Translations under genes and position numbers: made by a program
Notes under the pieces: model-generated
The model's database searches: none
What the model was told of the DNA's origin: nothing
The model's input: the letters and a program-made list of their open reading frames with translations, nothing else
Source of the DNA: Nemopilema nomurai
Lineage: Eukaryota; Cnidaria; Scyphozoa; Rhizostomeae; Rhizostomatidae
Direction: 5' to 3'
Length of the DNA stretch: 64,000 nt
NCBI GenBank assembly: GCA_003864495.1
Contig: ML133455.1
Span: 2,480,001 to 2,544,000, forward strand
Part shown: piece by piece, positions 60,584 to 64,000 of the stretch
Position numbering within the stretch: position 1 is the stretch's first letter
Layout of the letters: every line of letters starts with the position of its first letter

Positions 60584-63500
60584 TCACAATAGAATCTCCT
60601 GAATTTGTTTTGAAGTTTCCTGCAAAATGGCAACATTCATAGCTATGAATTGTTCAATCAAGTGTCATCTATATTAGTTTAAAGAAGCAAACAAACCCCA
60701 TTTATTGTGATCCATGGTATAAATGTGTGTTTTGGCTTCAAGGAGTAGGTTTTTACTGCCATCTGAAAAAACAACATGGATGATCAGATTTTGAGAAAAT
60801 TCAGATCCACCTATAGAAAGAGAGAATAACTCAGATAGAGAAAGAGAGAACAACTGGCCTCAAAGTGAACAATTATCACATATTAAGAATACATAGCAGG
60901 TACTAAATGATTACAATGATGATGAATGTAGGTACAATAGAAGATTTAGCAAATTGCTAAATTTTCCTTTACAAAAAATGTATCTGAAACAATGAAACAT
61001 GGATACCAGAAGCTTATAAAAAGGCTAATCTTCTTCATTTTGCTATTGTCCTGCCACCATTTTAGTTGATAAATAAATATTCCAAATTTTACCACCATTT
61101 AGTTTAGAATTACAATGGTTAAATTTGTTATGGTACCTCATAGATAGATGGTACTGTTAAATAGTAAATATATGTTACCTCATGCTGTAGCTTATTTCCC
61201 GTTGAACTGGCAGTGCACTTCTCAATGATGCTGTAGTCAAAGTGCTGGTCTTCAATACACTAAAGTGAACAAATCAACAGCATTAAAAGGAAGCCTTTGT
61301 AAATAACAGAAAGGAAAAGCAGCAAGGATAACAGCAAAGATTAGAAGATAAATTAAAGATTACTAAAAAGAAACCATAATAATTTGTGGTCCTACTGACC
61401 CCAAAGATCGTTAATGTTTCATTTATTCACATAAAGTTATACTTTAGTCTTAATTAAAGTTCAAAATTCATCATTTAGTTCTCAGTTAGATCTAGCACAT
61501 GCAGATTGTCCAGAAGAAAGCTGACCTTCTTTGCTGCAGCTACTGTTGCCTTGCTCTTCTCCATGCAGAAGACAAAAGGCATCCATCTAGTATCATTCTT
61601 TAGCTCATGAATGGCACAACTCTGTTGGGAGAAGCAAATGATATATTTATAATTGATTGGTGGGAAGATTAACAATAGACACCTTACTTTCTGCCTATAT
61701 TGTCATTAATTTGATTTACAAATACAGAGTGGAAAGCTGAAAGGAACACACACAATATTTTGCAGCAAAACTCTATGACACTAAGCCTGAAATCCAAATC
61801 AAAATGGTTATTTTTAGAACACAATAAGTTCTTATTGAATTAATCTAACCAAGCGCCAATAGACTGAAAATAAATCCATGAGAAAATGAATTTCTTCTTT
61901 TACCTGAATGATGTTTCCAATACATTCTGCTTTGCCATGCTGACAAGAAAATTCCCACTTATCACCCTTTTTAGATTCCTGCAAAGCGATTGAAAAACAC
62001 ATAACACTATGATGGATTATATCAAAGAATGCTTACAAACTGGCTGTGAAACTGCTTAACAATTCCTTTATTCCCAGTTCAAAATAAAATGTGCATTATA
62101 ATAAATTCCACAAAAAACATTGAATTATAAGCACTAATGGAAAAACCTCTTTGAAATGTTACTCAAACTTTCTTCTTAATCAAGTTATCCAACAAAAGAA
62201 AAAAAATCAATGTCATCACTGTACAAGCAAGCAAGTTATTTTGGCTGACCTTGTCCATTATTCAAAATTTAACATTTTAAAGGATGCTTAACAAAATTTC
62301 TAAAATTGACTGGAAATATTTCTCTTACTTAAAAACGGCTGATACAGAGCGTTATCATATTTTGCTGACACCTTCTTGACATCCCTAAATAAAACTCACC
62401 TTTAATTTCAAACCAAATCTTGGCTTTTATGCTTGTAAACTTTAGACAAAAATTGCTTTCTATAACCAGTGACAATTAATGCATATCGAAAGGGTGAGTC
62501 ATAAGCTTGATTCTCTTAAGATGATTGAAAACCTTATGCTTTAATGAGGAAAGACTTTACTATATCTTAATAACATTGGGTGTACCTTTGCATTTCCATA
62601 TGGTACTAGATCAGCCTTGAATATGTTATTGCCATACAGCTTTTGATATGTTGGATATAACTGCTTGGTGACAAATGCAATGGAATCTGAGCACAAAACT
62701 TCGTAATATACTGTAACATTGACAGGTGGAGCCGATACTGCATCTGTGCCAGTTGTATTTAGGAAAGTGCCAGTCTTCTTCCAACCCAGTTGACAGTACT
62801 CTAAAACCTTAAATATGGTTTCCACAGAAAAAGTTGATCATATGAGGTCAAAAAGTAATCAAAAGGGTAGTTTGTACAAAGACAATAAGCACATAAGGAA
62901 AAAACCGGAGCACCAAAAGCAAAACACAAGAGGGTGTTTAATTAGTTGAGATCTCTGAAGGAACAAAACAGCTGCTGATTTTTATGATGAATTTTTGGTA
63001 TGACTACAAAGGCGACATTTCATAGAAGCAGCTTTTGCAAATAAGCAGATTACAAACTGAAAGGAAGTAATAAATGCAGAAACAATATAATAGCCCTGGA
63101 AATTGGAATAATCCTCTTGGATGTTAACTTTTGAAAATTATACTTTGTCCCAAAAGGGTTAATTTAAAACTTAAAGGGCAATGATGAAACTCTTCGAAAT
63201 TTTGTGGAAAAGCCTATCTTCAAACAAAGAGGGAAAACATTATTGAAAAGGGCACTTTTCTTGAAAGGGTTCGCATGGTACGCCCCTGCTAGGAGACGGG
63301 GTTTATAAGGTTGTCAGTTGTCTACTTTCTTGTGTTGCTTAAAAAGAAGTAGAAAGGTTGTGTTTTATCTCACCGCTGTGGAAAAACAACAAACTATAAT
63401 AAAACGTAGAATAACTTTGCAAGAAACAGGTACTCTACCCCACACGTTGTTGCGACTTCCAGGCTCTTGCACCAGCGCCCCGCATCCTGGCAGTCATCTT

Positions 63501-63606
63501 GAACCTTGTGAGATAAACTTTGTCTCATATACAAAATAATGTGAATAAGGAAACCAACTGCAAACAGTAACACTAAAATCGATTGCAATGTCTTTCCCAC
63601 CACCAT
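60584..63606 (-). CDS. IFI30: GILT-type lysosomal thiol reductase
   Basis: Seven exons: 63439-63606, 62586-62807, 61904-61978, 61526-61621, 61179-61259, 60697-60762, 60584-60619. They total 744 nt, 247 aa, and every exon is a whole number of codons. An N-terminal hydrophobic segment (about 9-27) is a signal or anchor. Then comes a saposin-A-like Cys pattern (DCQDAGRWCKSLEVATTC, later EYC). The thioredoxin-like part has VTVYYEVLCSDS; the active site is Cys95-Ser-Asp-Ser98 where vertebrate GILT has CxxC. The GILT signature CQHG-x2-EC-x2-N-x4-C is complete (142-157). PWITING matches the human PWVTVNG block. The C-terminus stops 11 residues later, much shorter than human. GILT reduces disulfides of lysosomal substrates. 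The symbol marks the family, not proven one-to-one orthology. Confidence 0.93.
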
Positions 63607-64000
63607 TTTTCATCATGGCATTGATTGTCAATATTATTCTGCTGGTATGAATGAAACCGAGGCTCGTCTGGGTACTCCCCATAACATGTGGTGATGCCCA
63701 TTAGCTTGTCGTCTTTCAATCTACAATACCTGGACAAAAGTGTTGCAGCACCCTGGCCATAATGACGTCAAAAACTTTAGCAATTGTGAAAACACACGAG
63801 TTGGCATCAATATACTCCTTAGGTCCGAACGTAGAAACACATTTAGGTGCGAGCCAAATTTTAGGAAATGTAATAAGAATCTTGAAATTGAGATGCCATT
63901 ACTTTACTGCTTCACGAACGTCAAAAAACCGAGAAACTGAATAAAAAGTTCAAAAATCAAGGAGAGGTGGTGGGCCAAAAGAATATTATGCTAGGATTGA
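63607..64000. other. GILT upstream flank
   Basis: The presumed promoter side of the minus-strand GILT gene. Overlapping 60-66 codon ORFs at 63740 and 63762 are motif-free. Nothing else is visible before the window end. Confidence 0.5.

Noticed and set aside
1..64000. CRISPR arrays, bacterial operons, phage or viral genes
   Set aside because: No regularly spaced repeats, Shine-Dalgarno-led gene trains or phage-like ORFs were seen; gene structure is eukaryotic throughout.

Overview
This is an AT-rich, intron-rich animal nuclear window, most likely from an anthozoan cnidarian (a stony coral or close relative). Three things point there: metazoan lysosomal and ciliary genes with short phase-matched exons, a fibrinogen-related exon pair of the kind seen in coral skeletal-organic-matrix proteins, and many degraded repeats. 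No prokaryotic operon, CRISPR array, rRNA gene or intact canonical tRNA was seen. I assembled the multi-exon genes by hand from GT/AG sites and reading phase. Exon lengths were checked to sum to a multiple of three for each gene I consider complete.

Layout: the 3' end of a PUM3-like gene (195-996, +). A gene-poor stretch with an LTR-like promoter core and a hairpin. PLD3/PLD4-like exonuclease (4459-8330, -, 7 exons) with a tRNA-derived SINE in an intron. ARL16 (11569-12099, +, one coding exon). A single-exon orphan gene for a disordered basic protein carrying a PIDLS motif (16447-17208, +). Cystinosin (18881-24850, -, 11 exons). An unrecognised secreted cysteine-rich protein locus built of phase-0 exons that begin with Cys (26432-29575, -). 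MRPL55 (31037-33346, -, 3 exons). A Lys/Arg-rich small ORF (33667-33798, -). A truncated non-LTR retrotransposon tail (34463-35759, -). C9orf72 (37182-42516, -, 9 exons). NEK8 (43727-50885, -, 16 exons). A frameshifted skeletal-matrix-protein-5-like gene (53915-55509, +). An intronless SGNH/GDSL hydrolase (58634-59260, +). A GILT-type lysosomal thiol reductase (60584-63606, -, 7 exons).

Functionally, four genes belong to the lysosome or its regulation: PLD3-like (nucleic-acid exonuclease), cystinosin (cystine exporter), GILT (disulfide reductase) and C9orf72 (lysosome/autophagy Rab-GAP partner). Cystinosin and GILT both handle disulfide or cystine chemistry in lysosomes. ARL16 and NEK8 are ciliary proteins. 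Animal genes are not organised in operons, so this shared theme may be chance. The least explained items are the modular Cys-exon locus, the PIDLS orphan, the small ORF upstream of MRPL55 and the frameshift in the matrix-protein-like gene.
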